DNA of 51,191 nucleotides, taken from contig QIAJ01000066.1 of assembly GCA_003225495.1 (NCBI GenBank), positions 7,964 to 59,154 of the forward strand, in the 5' to 3' direction. A program made the translations under genes and the position numbers. Shown one piece after another: positions 15,170 to 24,726 of this stretch. The notes beneath the pieces were generated by a model. It was not told the origin of the DNA, searched no databases, and saw only the letters and a list, made by a program, of their open reading frames with translations. Positions within the stretch are counted from its first letter, which is position 1, and every line of letters starts with the position of its first letter. Source of the DNA: Acidobacteriota bacterium (GTDB lineage Bacteria > Acidobacteriota > Terriglobia > Terriglobales > Acidobacteriaceae).

Positions 15170-15790
15170 GTGACCATTGATGAGGAACTGAATCTCCTCG
15201 ATCAGCAGCTCCGCCGTTTGAAGATCGAGTACGAGATTTTTTTCAACAATCCGGCAAAGCGGCCTCCCTCCGACGTAGAGTGGAAGGTGACGAACCTCAT
15301 TCGCAAATTCAGCGACAGCGGCCGCATGAGCTTTTCCCAGCGTTACCGCTACAACGAAATGGCCCAACGCTATGCGATCCAGAGCGATCTCTGGCGTAAG
15401 AAAATGCGGATCCGTGAGGAGGGCTACCGCCGCCCGCAGGATGCCATACTTTCGGTGCAAGGCGTCCGGCCCACCAAGGAACACGAAACCAAACATCATC
15501 ACGCTTATGGCATCGGCCAACATCATGATGCCGCAGCGGAAAGCAAGCCGTTTTCGGTGCAATGGTCGGACGCGCAAGCCGAGCATTCAAAAGTGGAGTC
15601 CCTCTACAAGGCGCTTACTGAGGCCAAGCAGAAGTCGGGAGAAAAGGTTTCCGGCAGCCTTGATTCTTTTGCTGCCTTCGTCAAGAAGAAGACCGCCGAA
15701 ATCCGCAAACAACACAAGTGCGAGACTGTCGTCTATTCCGTCGAAACTCAGGGCGGACAGGTCAAATTAAAGGCCAAAGCAAAAACCTAG
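15170..15790 (+). CDS. Conserved hypothetical protein, helical, His-rich centre
   Basis: About 206 residues from GTG 15170; the frame is open to 15074, but the upstream residues look non-coding. The N-terminal half is alpha-helical (DEELNLLDQQLRRLKIEYEIFFNN, AKRPPSDVEWKVTNLIRKFS, SFSQRYRYNEMAQRYAI). A His-rich linker follows (KEHETKHHHAYGIGQHHDA), then a C-terminal helix pair (VESLYKALTEAKQKSGEKVS to KKKTAEIRKQHKCETVVYSVE). From memory it resembles the C-terminal domain of myxobacterial MXAN_5187-like proteins; I am not certain of that. No catalytic motif is seen. Confidence 0.65.
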   Translation: MTIDEELNLLDQQLRRLKIEYEIFFNNPAKRPPSDVEWKVTNLIRKFSDSGRMSFSQRYRYNEMAQRYAIQSDLWRKKMRIREEGYRRPQDAILSVQGVRPTKEHETKHHHAYGIGQHHDAAAESKPFSVQWSDAQAEHSKVESLYKALTEAKQKSGEKVSGSLDSFAAFVKKKTAEIRKQHKCETVVYSVETQGGQVKLKAKAKT

Positions 15791-15796
15791 AAATCA

Positions 15797-15895
15797 GTTC
15801 GTGGTTCCCATTCTCAGTTCTCAGTAAATTTTTTCTATCGAGAACCGCGCTATCTTTTCCCTATCCCTGTCTTGGTAAGCTGAGAACTGAGAACT
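15797..15895. repeat. Heptad repeats forming a perfect 14-bp inverted repeat
   Basis: The left block includes ATTCTCA and GTTCTCA (15810-15823). The right block is TGAGAAC twice (15881-15894). TTCTCAGTTCTCAG (15811-15824) and CTGAGAACTGAGAA (15880-15893) are exact complements, 55 bases apart. The pair lies between the hypothetical gene and purH. Confidence 0.65.
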
Positions 15896-15939
15896 CTTCC
15901 ACAAACTGTTAAAATTTCTCTTAACCTCCCGAGGCCCTA

Positions 15940-17496
15940 ATGTCCAAAATCCAGCGTGCCATCCTGAGCGTCACCGACAAATCCGGACTCACAGACTTTG
16001 CCCGCAAATTGGCCGGCATGGGCGTCGAACTCGTCTCGACAGGCGGCACCGCTAAGCTTCTCCGCGACTCCGGCATTGCCGTGAAAGATATTTCCGAACT
16101 CACCGGCTTCCCCGAAATGTTGGACGGCCGCGTCAAGACGCTGCATCCCAAGGTTCACGGCGGCATTCTGCACCGCCGTCAGGATTCAGCTCATCGCTCT
16201 GCCGTAGCCGAACACGACATTCCCGCGATCGATATGGTGGTGGTGAATCTCTACGCCTTCGAAAAGACCGCCGCCAAGCCTGGAGTCCACTTCGAAGAAC
16301 TGATCGAAAATATCGACATCGGCGGCCCCTCGATGATCCGCTCCGCCGCGAAGAATTTTCAGGACGTAGCGGTCGTGACTGCTCCAGCCGACTACGAATC
16401 GATCGCGGACGAAATGGCTCGCAATGCTGGGGCGCTTTCGTCCGAAACAAAGTGGCGTCTCGCTCAGAAAGCCTTTGCCACTACCGCCGCCTACGATTCC
16501 GCCATCGCGTCCACTCTCGAGCGGGTCGGCGTTAACGGCCACTTTGAACTGCACGCCGCTGAGGTCTTTCCGAAAACGCTACGTATGTCGTTTCAGAAAA
16601 CGATGGACCTGCGCTACGGAGAGAACCCGCACCAGAAGGCCGCGATGTATTCCGACGGCTCCGGCGTGGGCGTCGCCAATGCGCGCCAACTGCAAGGCAA
16701 GGAACTCTCCTACAACAACATCGTCGACCTGCAAGCGGCATGGGATCTCGCGCAGGATTTCGATGAGACGGTATGCGCCATCATCAAGCACACCAACCCA
16801 TGTGGCGTGGCAACCGGCAAAATTCTTGCCGAAGCTTATGTACGCGCTCTCGAATGTGACCCGGTCTCGGCCTTCGGAGGAGTGATCGGCGTGAACCGCC
16901 CGGTTGATGCTGCCGCCGCCGCGGAAATGTCGAAGCTTTTTCTGGAAGTCATCGCCGCTCCCGCATTCGACAGCGCGGCCAAGGAGATTTTCGCCAGCAA
17001 GAAAAATCTTCGCCTCGTCGAGGTCCCTGCCAGCCGGCAGAATTGGGTCCTGAAAAATATTTCCGGTGGAATGCTCGTGCAGGATGCTGATCTTCATCGC
17101 TTGAGCGATGCGGAACTAAAAGTTGTGACGAAACGTCCACCTACGCCCGAAGAAAAGCGCGCTCTGCTATTTGCCTGGAAGGTCTGCAAGCATGTGAAGT
17201 CGAATGCGATTCTTTACGCCCGCGATGGCCAAACCGTCGGCGTCGGCGCGGGACAAATGAGCCGCGTCGATGCCTGCAAAGTCGGCGCCATGAAAGCGCA
17301 ATTGCCGCTGAAAGGAACCGTCGCCGCTTCCGACGCTTTTTTCCCATTTCCCGACGGTGTCGAAGAAATTGCCAAAGCCGGCGCCACTGCCATCATTCAG
17401 CCCGGAGGCTCGGTGCGCGACCAGGAGGTCATCGAAGCCGCCGACCGGCTCGGCGTGGCTATGATTTTTACCGGAGTCCGCCACTTCCGCCATTAG
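15940..17496 (+). CDS. purH: Bifunctional AICAR formyltransferase / IMP cyclohydrolase
   Basis: PurH carries out the last two steps of purine synthesis, formylation of AICAR and ring closure to IMP. The N-terminal cyclohydrolase (MGS-like) domain shows [26 protein letters not shown] and [18 protein letters not shown]. The C-terminal transformylase domain (from about residue 200) shows [88 protein letters not shown] and [13 protein letters not shown]. At 518 residues the length is normal. The gene stands apart from other pur genes. Confidence 0.97.
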   Translation: MSKIQRAILSVTDKSGLTDFARKLAGMGVELVSTGGTAKLLRDSGIAVKDISELTGFPEMLDGRVKTLHPKVHGGILHRRQDSAHRSAVAEHDIPAIDMVVVNLYAFEKTAAKPGVHFEELIENIDIGGPSMIRSAAKNFQDVAVVTAPADYESIADEMARNAGALSSETKWRLAQKAFATTAAYDSAIASTLERVGVNGHFELHAAEVFPKTLRMSFQKTMDLRYGENPHQKAAMYSDGSGVGVANARQLQGKELSYNNIVDLQAAWDLAQDFDETVCAIIKHTNPCGVATGKILAEAYVRALECDPVSAFGGVIGVNRPVDAAAAAEMSKLFLEVIAAPAFDSAAKEIFASKKNLRLVEVPASRQNWVLKNISGGMLVQDADLHRLSDAELKVVTKRPPTPEEKRALLFAWKVCKHVKSNAILYARDGQTVGVGAGQMSRVDACKVGAMKAQLPLKGTVAASDAFFPFPDGVEEIAKAGATAIIQPGGSVRDQEVIEAADRLGVAMIFTGVRHFRH

Positions 17497-17508
17497 ATCG
17501 GGTCAACT

Positions 17509-17587
17509 GTAGAACGCAGCTTGCCGCGTCTCCGTTGGGAGCAGAATGGTTTGGGAGGTGCAAGACGGGGGCAAGCCCCGTCTCTAC
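17509..17587. repeat. Composite hairpin repeat bounded by GTAGA...TCTAC
   Basis: Two hairpin units lie head to head. The left one is GTAGAACGCAGCTTGCC then GCGTCT (17509-17531). The right one is AGACGGGG-GCAAG-CCCCGTCT, a perfect 8-bp stem, followed by CTAC (17563-17587). The ends are complementary (GTAGA/TCTAC). A second element of the same plan is at 37914-37974, so this looks like a dispersed REP/BIME-like repeat. The rest of the 255-base gap before the TPR gene shows nothing clear. Confidence 0.6.
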
Positions 17588-17751
17588 AACACATACGCGC
17601 ACAGCCAAGTGTCCCAAAGCCCCTGTACTTCCGTCTTTCGATCACAACCCGGCTTCTGACGCGCCAGAACGCCAGCCGAGGGTAGAATAGAAAGACCAAA
17701 CGTTGTGGACCGGCATCCAAAGGGTGTAAGGCTGCAATCTTAGGATATTTA

Positions 17752-19812
17752 ATGAAAAAACTGCTCTTGCTCTGCACTCTGCTCGCCCTCAACGGCTCTT
17801 TACTTCTCGCTCAGGACAAGGCCGCAAAACCGGCAGACCCCGCCCCCGCCGCCCGTAAGGCACCCGACCGTGCCGCCGCCTACTACCATTTCGCCCTTGC
17901 GCACATGTACGAGGAGCAAGTGGCGACCTACGGACGCAGCGAACTGGCCAACAAGGCCATCGAGGAATATCGTGCCGCGATCGACGCCGATCCTACGTCG
18001 GAGTACCTGACGTCCGGCCTGGCTGAGCTTTACGCCCGCACCGGACGCATTCGCGACGCGGTTGTCGAAGCCCAGGACATTCTCAAACGCGACGTTAACA
18101 ATCTCGAGGCCCGCCGCCTGCTCGGGCGCATTTACCTGCGCTCGCTCGGCGATATGCAGTCCGGCAACGGATCGCAAAGTGTCCTGAAACTCGCCATTGA
18201 GCAATACGAGCAGATCGTTAAGCTTCAGCCCGACAGCATGGACGATCATCTGCTTCTCGGCCGCCTGTACCGTCTGAACAACGATATGCAAAAGGCGGAA
18301 ACCGAATTTAAGATTGCGATCAAACTTCAGCCCGGATCCGAAGAGGCCGTGACGACGCTGGCGTATCTCTACAACGAGCTTGGAGACACCACGCGCGCCG
18401 CCCAAGTATTGAGTGCAGTGCCCGATGCTGCGCGGTCGGCGAAGCTTTACTCCGCGCTCGGCTACACCTACGAGCAGCAAAAGCAATATAAGAACGCGAT
18501 CGAATCATATCGCCACGCCATCGAGCTGGATCGCGACAACCTCGATGCCATCCGCGGCCTCGCGCAGAATCTGTTTAACGACGGCCAGACCGATGCGGCG
18601 CTCGAGCAATACAAAGTTATCGCCGATGCGAATCCCGAAGATGCGCAGACCTACGTCCGGATCGCCGAGATTTACCGCAAGCAAGGGAAGTACGACACCG
18701 CGCTCGACAACCTGAAAAAGGCTGAGACGATGGTGCAGGACTCGATTGAAGTCCCCTACAACATCTCAGCTATTTACCAGGCCGAGGGGCGGTTCGACGA
18801 GGCTGCGCAGGTCATGAAAGACCTGCTGAAGAAATCCGAGAAGGCCGATCCGGCCACCTACACCGCAGGTGAGAAGACCAATCGCGCAGTTTTCCTTGAG
18901 CGGCTGGGGACGATTTATCGCGACCAAGGAAACAACCAGGCCGCCATCGATGCCTTCCGCCAGGTGATCGCCCTCGGCGGTGATGACAACATCGAACGCG
19001 GCTACCAGCAGATTATCGATACCTGGCGAGAGGCCAAGGAGTGGCAGAAGGCGACCGAAGCCGCCAAGTAAGCCGTCCAGAAGCTGCCCAACAGCCGCGA
19101 CCTGAAGATGGTCTTGGCCGCGCAGCAGGCCGACATGGGCAACCCTGATCCGGCGCTCAAAGATGTGCAGGCGATGCTGAAAGGCGATGCCCAGGATCGC
19201 GGCGTCTACATCACGCTCGCGCAAATGAACACGCGACTCAAGCGCTACAACGACGCCGAACAGGATCTCGACAAGGCGGAAAAGCTTTCCATCAAGCAGG
19301 ATGACAAAGAGTACATCTGGTTTCTGCGGGGCTCCACTTTCGAGCGCCAGAAGCGTTTTGCCGAGGCCGAAGTACAGTTCAAGAAAGTAATCGCCAGCGA
19401 CCCGCAGCATGCCCAGGCCCTAAACTATCTCGGATACATGCTGGCCGACCAGAACAGCAAGCTTGACGAAGCTCTGGGATACATCAAGCGCGCCGTTGAC
19501 ATTGATCCGACCAACGGCGCTTATCTCGACTCCATCGGCTGGGCCTACTACCGTCTCGGGAAGTACGAAATGGCGGAAGAAAGCCTGGTCAAAGCTGCGC
19601 AGAAGATCAATACCGATCCCACCGTGCACGATCATCTCGGCGACCTCTACCAGAAAACCGGCCGCCTAAAGCTGGCTGCAACCCACTGGGAGCGCGCTCT
19701 GGTCGAATGGAATCGGACTATCGCCGCCGAAGTTGATCAGACCGACATTGCGCGCGTGCAGAAGAAACTGGATTCCGCGAAGGTAAAGCTGGCGAAGGAA
19801 GAAAAGCAGTAA
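17752..19812 (+). pseudogene. Exported TPR-repeat protein with an in-frame TAA stop
   Basis: The product has a signal peptide (MKKLLLLCTLLALNGSLLLA) and then tetratricopeptide repeats almost throughout: YHFALAHMYEEQ, YLTSGLAELYARTGRIRDAVVEA, HLLLGRLYRLNNDMQKAETEFKIAIKLQPGSEEAVTTLAYLY, YSALGYTYEQQKQYKNAIESYRHAIELD, LNYLGYMLADQNSKLDEALGYIKRAVDIDPTNGAYLDSIGWAYYRLG. TPR arrays serve as protein-binding scaffolds, often for secretion or envelope complexes. The frame is interrupted by a TAA at 19069-19071 (EAAK-stop-AVQKLPNSRD), after which the same frame continues 246 codons with intact TPRs. The full length would be 686 codons. One base change (GAA to TAA) would explain it. Two shorter proteins from 17752-19071 and about 19108-19812 could still be made. 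Confidence 0.8.
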
Positions 19813-19986
19813 GACACCGACTCAACCGCGGCCCTCACACACAGGATTAGCGGGGGTGGCTCTGTTCCATGGAGTCTGCGGTCGCAAATCGCATCATTCG
19901 CGCAGTGACCCCCCTCTTAAGTCACTCTGGGTGTGTACTCGTTTAATCCCGAACTCAAGCAGTAAACTGGCACCTGGGTACCCGTC

Positions 19987-21059
19987 CTGGCTAGAGACTC
20001 AAAGCTCGCCGACTATGCCGTCCACGTAGAAGACTCCTGCGTGACCGCATCGTCCATGCTCGCGCCTTCCGACGCCTGGAAGCGAAGACCCAGGTTTTCA
20101 CGCGCCGCTACTCCGACCATTTCCGGAACCGTCTTACTCACACCATCGAAGTCACGCAGATTTCGCGTACCATCGCCGCTCAACTCGGCCTCAACGACGA
20201 CCTCGCCGAGGCGCTGGCCCTGGTGCATGACATCGGGCACCCTCCCTTCGGCCACGCCGGAGAAAAAGCCCTCGACGCCGCCATGCGGAAACACGGACTC
20301 TCATTCGACCATAACCTGCACGCCCTCCGCATCGTGGAAGACTTCGAGGTGCAATATGCCGCCTTCCGCGGACTGAATCTGACTTTCGAAGTCCGGGAGG
20401 GAATCATCAAGCACTCCCACGACTACAAGCCTGAGGATCATCCGGAACTCGCCGAGTATCTTCTGGACCAGCGGCCGCCGCTCGAAGCCCAATTGATCGA
20501 TCTCACTGACGAGATCGGCTACAACACCGGCGATCTTGACGACGGCTATGAAGCCCGGCTGTTAACGGTGGAGCAAATCGTGAGCGGCGTCGAGATATTC
20601 GATCTCTGCTACCGGGAAGCGCAAGCTCTGTTCCCTACGGCGGCTGAAAAGCTTCTGTTCAATGAAGCCCTGAAGCGCGTCTTCGATATCCTGGTCGGCG
20701 ACCTGATCTCAAATACCCGTCACCGCGTGGAAAAGGCCGGTCTGCGATCGTTGGACGAAATCCGATGCCATCCCGAACGCCTGGCTGCATTTAGTCCATC
20801 CGTCGAAGAAGAGCGCCGCCAGCTCAAGAATTTCCTCTACGAAAATCTCTATTTCAGCCCTGCTCTGGAAGGAGAAAAAGATGACGCCGAGCGCATCATC
20901 GGAGAACTTTTCGCCCACTGGATGGAAGAGCCCGACGATCTCCCCCGTACATACCGCGAGAAATCAGCCCACGAGCCGCTGCCGCGCATTATCTGCGACT
21001 ACATTGCCGGCATGACCGACCCGTTTATCTATCAGCAATACGAGAAGTACTGCGACTAA
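19987..21059 (+). pseudogene. dgt: dGTPase-like dNTP triphosphohydrolase, damaged N-terminus
   Basis: HD-domain enzymes of this kind cleave dNTPs to nucleoside and triphosphate. From about 20040 the family text is intact: RDRIVHARAFRRLEAKTQVF, RLTHTIEVTQISRTIA, LALVHDIGHPPFGHAGE (HD metal site), DLTDEIGYNTGDLDDGY and LPRIICDYIAGMTDPF. The expected N-terminus appears in another frame just upstream (LARDSKLADYAVHVEDS, 19987-20037). The roughly 20 residues normally joining the two (RGR...Q) are missing, so an out-of-frame deletion at about 20035 is likely. No ATG, GTG or TTG precedes the first metal-binding His in the right frame, and the first standard start (GTG 20223) would lose it. I therefore treat it as broken, or as hit by a sequence error. 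Confidence 0.75.
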
Positions 21060-21141
21060 ACCGGGGGAAGGGCACTTTTGCCAGTCGTCTTTGTCGGTTT
21101 TGGGTCGTAAGAATCCGAACCGCTGACTGCCCGGCACCCGC

Positions 21142-22248
21142 TTACTTTCCGAAGGTTACCCTGTAAATCAATCCCGCCTGATCGTCGCTCACATACATCG
21201 ATCCATCCGGGCCGGACACAATCCCTGCCACGCGCCCATTCCGCCGACCTCTCTCGTCCTGCCATCCTGTAATGAAATCCTGCGCGCCACCTACGGGCTG
21301 TCCTTTATCGTTGAGCTTTACTCGGACGACCTTGTCGCCCGTGGGAACGCTGCGATTCCATGACCCATGTAAGGCGACAAAGATGTTGTTGCGATATTCC
21401 GCCGGGAAGACCGTTCCCTCGTAGAATTCCAGCCCCAGCGGCGCGGAGTGCGCCTGCATTTGAACTTTAGGTAGGATCACATCTTTGCAGCGATCGGCGG
21501 TAGTGTTGTTGAACGTGGTATCCGGGATACGATCGCCGTAACAATATGGCCAGCCAAAGTCACCGCCGTTTTGTCCCAGGTCGGCGATTATTTCCGGTGG
21601 CAGATCATCCCCCAGTCGGTCACGTCCATTGTTTGTGACCCATACGGTATCCGTCTTGGGATTTACGGCCATCCCCACGGCATTGCGCAGTCCCTTCGCG
21701 AAAATCTTCATCCCGCTGCCATCAGGATTGAACTCCATAACGGCTGCACGGCGAGGATCTTTCTCGACACACACGTTACAGCTTGACCCTGCCGAAATGT
21801 ACATCTTGGCTTTATGAAACAGCAGCGTGCGCGTCGAATGCCCTCCGCGTCCCGGCAGATCGGCCAGCAATTTCGGGTTCGACGCGCGCAGGTTAGTCTC
21901 ATCCCAATCGTAACTGCGCACCCTGTCTCGCTCGGCAACGTACAGCTTCCCGTGATAAAAACCGATCCCGTGCGGTTCAGTGAGGTTCTCAACTACCGCC
22001 ACCGATCGCTCCGCCTTGCCAGTATGTTTTGGATCTGGAAGAGCAACGACCTTGCCCTCCTCGGGTTCGCTCACGAGCAGAACGCCGCCCGGGCTGAACA
22101 CCATCATGCGAGCTGAATCCGCCTCGGCGAACACCGCTATCTGAAACCCATCAGGCAGTTTCAGGCGGCCGAGTTCTGAACCGTTCTTTTCCGCATGGGT
22201 GCAGGCTGCGAGTAGCAAAGGTAGAAGGATGGGTATGAGGCGACGCAT
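21142..22248 (-). CDS. PQQ-dependent sugar dehydrogenase-like lipoprotein (GSDH family)
   Basis: The 368-residue beta-propeller resembles soluble glucose and sorbosone dehydrogenases, which oxidise sugars in the periplasm using PQQ. I place the start at ATG 22248 because it begins a lipoprotein signal (MRRLIPILLPLLLAAC); the frame is open to 22371. Family text includes LKLPDGFQIAVFAE, LTEPHGIGFYHGKLYVAERD, GRGGHSTRTLLFH, KGLRNAVGMAVNPKTDTVWVTNNGRD, GQNGGDFGWPYCYGD, VALHGSWNRS and RVAGIVSGPDGSMYVSDDQAGLIYRV. The His and Arg positions of the propeller centre appear kept. Whether it binds PQQ or is a relative without activity cannot be told. Confidence 0.85.
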   Translation of the reverse strand: MRRLIPILLPLLLAACTHAEKNGSELGRLKLPDGFQIAVFAEADSARMMVFSPGGVLLVSEPEEGKVVALPDPKHTGKAERSVAVVENLTEPHGIGFYHGKLYVAERDRVRSYDWDETNLRASNPKLLADLPGRGGHSTRTLLFHKAKMYISAGSSCNVCVEKDPRRAAVMEFNPDGSGMKIFAKGLRNAVGMAVNPKTDTVWVTNNGRDRLGDDLPPEIIADLGQNGGDFGWPYCYGDRIPDTTFNNTTADRCKDVILPKVQMQAHSAPLGLEFYEGTVFPAEYRNNIFVALHGSWNRSVPTGDKVVRVKLNDKGQPVGGAQDFITGWQDERGRRNGRVAGIVSGPDGSMYVSDDQAGLIYRVTFGK

Positions 22249-22645
22249 GCTCACTGGATGAGCCGCACTCAGCGGAGGATGCATCCAGTGATGGTCAGCG
22301 GGTGGCAACGAGTTTCGTATTCGTCCCCTTCGGCTGAACCGAACTGCAGTTTTTATATCAATTGTCGCCAAAATTACCGCCGAGCCAGTGTTCCCCGACA
22401 GTGAAGAGACGCAGCGGAGTACAATGTAACTGAAACTAAAGCATTTGTAGTCCTACCCTGATCCGACCATTTGGCACGATACCTGTTCTTAGGGATGCGG
22501 GGCCGGTGGTAGGGCCGCTTCTGAGGCATCCAACGCGTCTTCGATGCCCTCTGAGATCCATCAAGGTTCGTAGGTTTAAAAGGACGCAACTTAAAGCGCC
22601 GCAAGGCGTCCGGAGTGATCGCACTCCACTTGGAGGAAGTTCAAC
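22249..22645. other. 397-base intergenic region with hairpins before ompA-like gene
   Basis: The gap is divergent between the sugar-dehydrogenase lipoprotein and the OmpA-like gene. Near its right end are two small stems: GGACGC...GCGTCC (about 22582-22612) and a perfect GGAGTG-ATCG-CACTCC hairpin (22612-22627). The GGAGG ribosome site (22632-22636) and the ATG at 22646 follow. This suggests a structured 5' leader. In the rest I see no gene, RNA or clear promoter. Confidence 0.4.
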
Positions 22646-23542
22646 ATGAATAACCGCATCGTCACCGCGCTGCTGCTGGCTGGAGCCATGACACTCCCCG
22701 CATATGCGCAGCAGAGTTCCAACTCCCAGACCCAGCCCGCGACCACGAGCGCGCCGTCCGACCAGGCAGCCGCTCCCAAGGCCGACAACGCGTCCGGCAA
22801 ACCTGCTTTGCAGCCGGATACGCACGAAGGTTTTTGGGGCAAGCTGAACCCCTTTGCCCGTAAGAAATACGTGCAGCGGCAGACTGCTCCGATCCGCGAT
22901 CGCATCAACGAACTGGACGAACTCACCGCCTCCAACAGCAAGGCCATCAAGGACACCGATGCCCGCGCGCAGCAGGGAATCCAGCTCGCTTCGGCCAAAG
23001 CCAACGAAGCCGATCAGCACGCGATCGATGCGGGCAATCGGGCGACCGCAGCGCAGCAGACCGCGCAGCAGGCTCATACGCGTCTGACGACGGTCGAGCA
23101 GGTTGTCACCAACATCGACCAGTATCAGGCGTCGACCCAGACTGAAATCCGTTTCAAGCCCGGCCAGACCCTCCTCAGCAAGAACGCCAAGGAAGCTCTT
23201 GATCAGATGGCGACTCCGCTGAAGAGCCAGCGCGGCTACATCATCGAAGTACAGGGCTTCTCGTCTGGTCACGGACAGACTGCCATCGGCAACTCGCAGA
23301 AGATGGCCGAGTCGGTTGTCCGCTACCTGGTACTCAACCACGAGATTCCGGTCTACCGGATCTATCTCGTCGGCATGGGCAACGCCCCGGTGCAAGCCGC
23401 CGCGACCGACACCAAGCCGCAGAAGCGAGTCTCCGGTGGGCGCGTCGAAATCAGCCTCCTGAAGAACAACCTGGAGCAGCTGGCTTCGTCGTCCACCACC
23501 CCTGCGCCCGCAACCACGGACCAACAGCAGCCTGCGAAGTAA
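22646..23542 (+). CDS. OmpA-like envelope protein
   Basis: The 298-residue product has a signal peptide (MNNRIVTALLLAGAMTLPAYA) and a Gln/Ser/Ala-rich low-complexity stretch. A short segment GFWGKLNPFARKKYVQRQ follows, then a coiled-coil-like Ala-rich region (about 95-150: ASNSKAIKDTDARAQQGIQL and following). A C-terminal OmpA-like domain completes it (EIRFKPGQTLLSKNAKEALDQ, YIIEVQGFSSGHG, NSQKMAESVVRYLVLNHEIPVYRIYLVGMGN, GGRVEISLL). Such domains bind peptidoglycan in the periplasm. There is no N-terminal beta-barrel, so it is soluble or anchored rather than a porin. A strong terminator follows, so it is probably transcribed alone. Confidence 0.85.
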   Translation: MNNRIVTALLLAGAMTLPAYAQQSSNSQTQPATTSAPSDQAAAPKADNASGKPALQPDTHEGFWGKLNPFARKKYVQRQTAPIRDRINELDELTASNSKAIKDTDARAQQGIQLASAKANEADQHAIDAGNRATAAQQTAQQAHTRLTTVEQVVTNIDQYQASTQTEIRFKPGQTLLSKNAKEALDQMATPLKSQRGYIIEVQGFSSGHGQTAIGNSQKMAESVVRYLVLNHEIPVYRIYLVGMGNAPVQAAATDTKPQKRVSGGRVEISLLKNNLEQLASSSTTPAPATTDQQQPAK

Positions 23543-23569
23543 CAACAACGGTACTTGCCCTTAGCGAAC

Positions 23570-23600
23570 AGCCTCCCGTGAAAACGGGAGGCTTTTTGTT
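23570..23600 (+). terminator. Intrinsic terminator after the OmpA-like gene
   Basis: A perfect 10-bp stem AGCCTCCCGT / ACGGGAGGCT has a GAAA tetraloop and is followed by TTTTTGTTT. It lies 28 bases after the stop codon and is a textbook rho-independent terminator on the plus strand. Confidence 0.92.
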
Positions 23601-23611
23601 TAGGGTGTGTG

Positions 23612-23641
23612 GGGTGGAACGGGCGCGCCCTCACCCGCCAA
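23612..23641. repeat. GC-rich hairpin repeat (GGGTGG...CCCTCACCCGCC)
   Basis: The text GGGTGGAACGGGCGCGCCCT then CACCCGCCA is closely related to GGGTGGGCGGGCGCCCTCGC then CCGCC at 43190-43213. It contains the self-complementary GGGCGCGCCC. It is a probable dispersed repeat between genes; its function is unknown. Confidence 0.45.
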
Positions 23642-23694
23642 GATGTCGCCTTGTGGATATTTCAAGACCAGCGAGATGCTAATCTGGCCTCACA

Positions 23695-24210
23695 ATGACG
23701 GAAGTGATTCAGTATACCCGCATCGATTCTCCCGTCGGACCGTTGCTACTCGCCCGCTCCGATCGCGGATTGCTCAAACTCGAATTCGACCGCGGCCAGC
23801 TCGCCGAAGGAGCCGGCCAAACCTGGCAAGAGTCGCTTGAGGCCCTCTCCCCGTGGCGACGCGAACTCGACGAATATTTTGGTGGCCATCGCGAAACTTT
23901 CTCGCTCCCGATCGATTTGAGGGGTACCACTTTCCAAGTGAAATGCTGGCACGCCTTGCTCGACATCCCGTACGGGCAAACCTGCAGCTATCGTGATATC
24001 GCCCATGCCATTGGACATCCGCAGGCCTTTCGCGCCGTGGGCATGTCGAACAATCGGAATCCCATTGCAATCGTCGTACCGTGTCATCGCGTAATTGCGT
24101 CCGACGGCTCGCTTTGCGGTTATGGCGGCGGACTCGACATCAAGCGCAAATTGCTCGATTTGGAGCATGCCAGTTTGCCCGCTTGTCTTCCGCTCGGAAT
24201 CGGCGCATAA
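23695..24210 (+). CDS. ogt: Methylated-DNA--[protein]-cysteine S-methyltransferase
   Basis: The 171-residue suicide protein moves the methyl group from O6-methylguanine in DNA to its own cysteine. The C-terminal domain shows GTTFQVKCWHALLDIPYGQT, SYRDIAHAIGHPQAFRAVGMSNNRNPIAIVVPCHRV with acceptor C130, then GYGGGLDIKRKLLDLE. There is no AdaA metal-binding domain, so it is the Ogt type. The following genes on the same strand are closely spaced, but their roles do not suggest a repair operon. An alkylation-repair glycosylase is 14 kb away. Confidence 0.94.
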   Translation: MTEVIQYTRIDSPVGPLLLARSDRGLLKLEFDRGQLAEGAGQTWQESLEALSPWRRELDEYFGGHRETFSLPIDLRGTTFQVKCWHALLDIPYGQTCSYRDIAHAIGHPQAFRAVGMSNNRNPIAIVVPCHRVIASDGSLCGYGGGLDIKRKLLDLEHASLPACLPLGIGA

Positions 24211-24236
24211 TCCGCCCACTTACTTGGGGTGGGCAC

Positions 24237-24695
24237 ATGCTGCCGCGGACCGACTATTCCGTGGTCGTTCCCGTCTCGGCGGAAGTGGCGTTTCGCGCGT
24301 TCAGTGATCTCGAACGGCTGCTTCACCGGGAACTCTACGAAGAAGCTTCGTGGATTGAGGGCAATCCCTGGGAAGTCGGCAGCCGCATCCGGTATATCGT
24401 GCGCAAGCCGGTCAAAGCCACCATCTCGGCAGTTGTCACTGCCTATGATCCGCCGCGTTATATTGCGCTGCTCAATCACGGGTTGGGCATTACGGCCGAA
24501 CAGCAAGTCACCTTTGCCGGTTCTCTTAGCGGAGACACCCGGGTCCGCATGGTCATGGAGTTCGTGGGAAAATCTCCCGAGCTGCCCGAAGAGGTGGTGC
24601 AGCAGGCTGTTACCCTCTACACGCACGACGCCCTCGACAGCATGGCCACACTCTGCAAGAAATGGAAAGGCGCTTCCTCATCCTCATTGGGCTAG
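24237..24695 (+). CDS. SRPBCC (START-like) domain protein
   Basis: About 152 residues from ATG 24237 behind GGGGTGG; the frame is open further upstream but overlaps ogt. The pattern fits the SRPBCC helix-grip fold: a starting strand DYSVVVPVSAEVAFRAFSDLE, mid strands VGSRIRYIVRKPVKATISAVVTAYDPPRYIALLNHG, and a long C-terminal helix EEVVQQAVTLYTHDALDSMATLCKKWK. This fold binds hydrophobic ligands or acts as a cyclase or lipid carrier. No catalytic residue can be named. Confidence 0.75.
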   Translation: MLPRTDYSVVVPVSAEVAFRAFSDLERLLHRELYEEASWIEGNPWEVGSRIRYIVRKPVKATISAVVTAYDPPRYIALLNHGLGITAEQQVTFAGSLSGDTRVRMVMEFVGKSPELPEEVVQQAVTLYTHDALDSMATLCKKWKGASSSSLG

Positions 24696-24726
24696 CGTGA
24701 CTAACTTTCCTGTACACTAGCCTGCC

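Noticed and set aside
19069-19071. TAA in the TPR gene as a recoded codon
   Set aside because: Selenocysteine uses UGA and no signal for UAA readthrough is visible; a simple mutation is enough.
22436-23548. 370-codon minus-strand open frame opposite the OmpA-like gene
   Set aside because: The plus-strand gene has a signal peptide, ribosome site and terminator; the antisense frame is Arg/Gly-rich shadow sequence.
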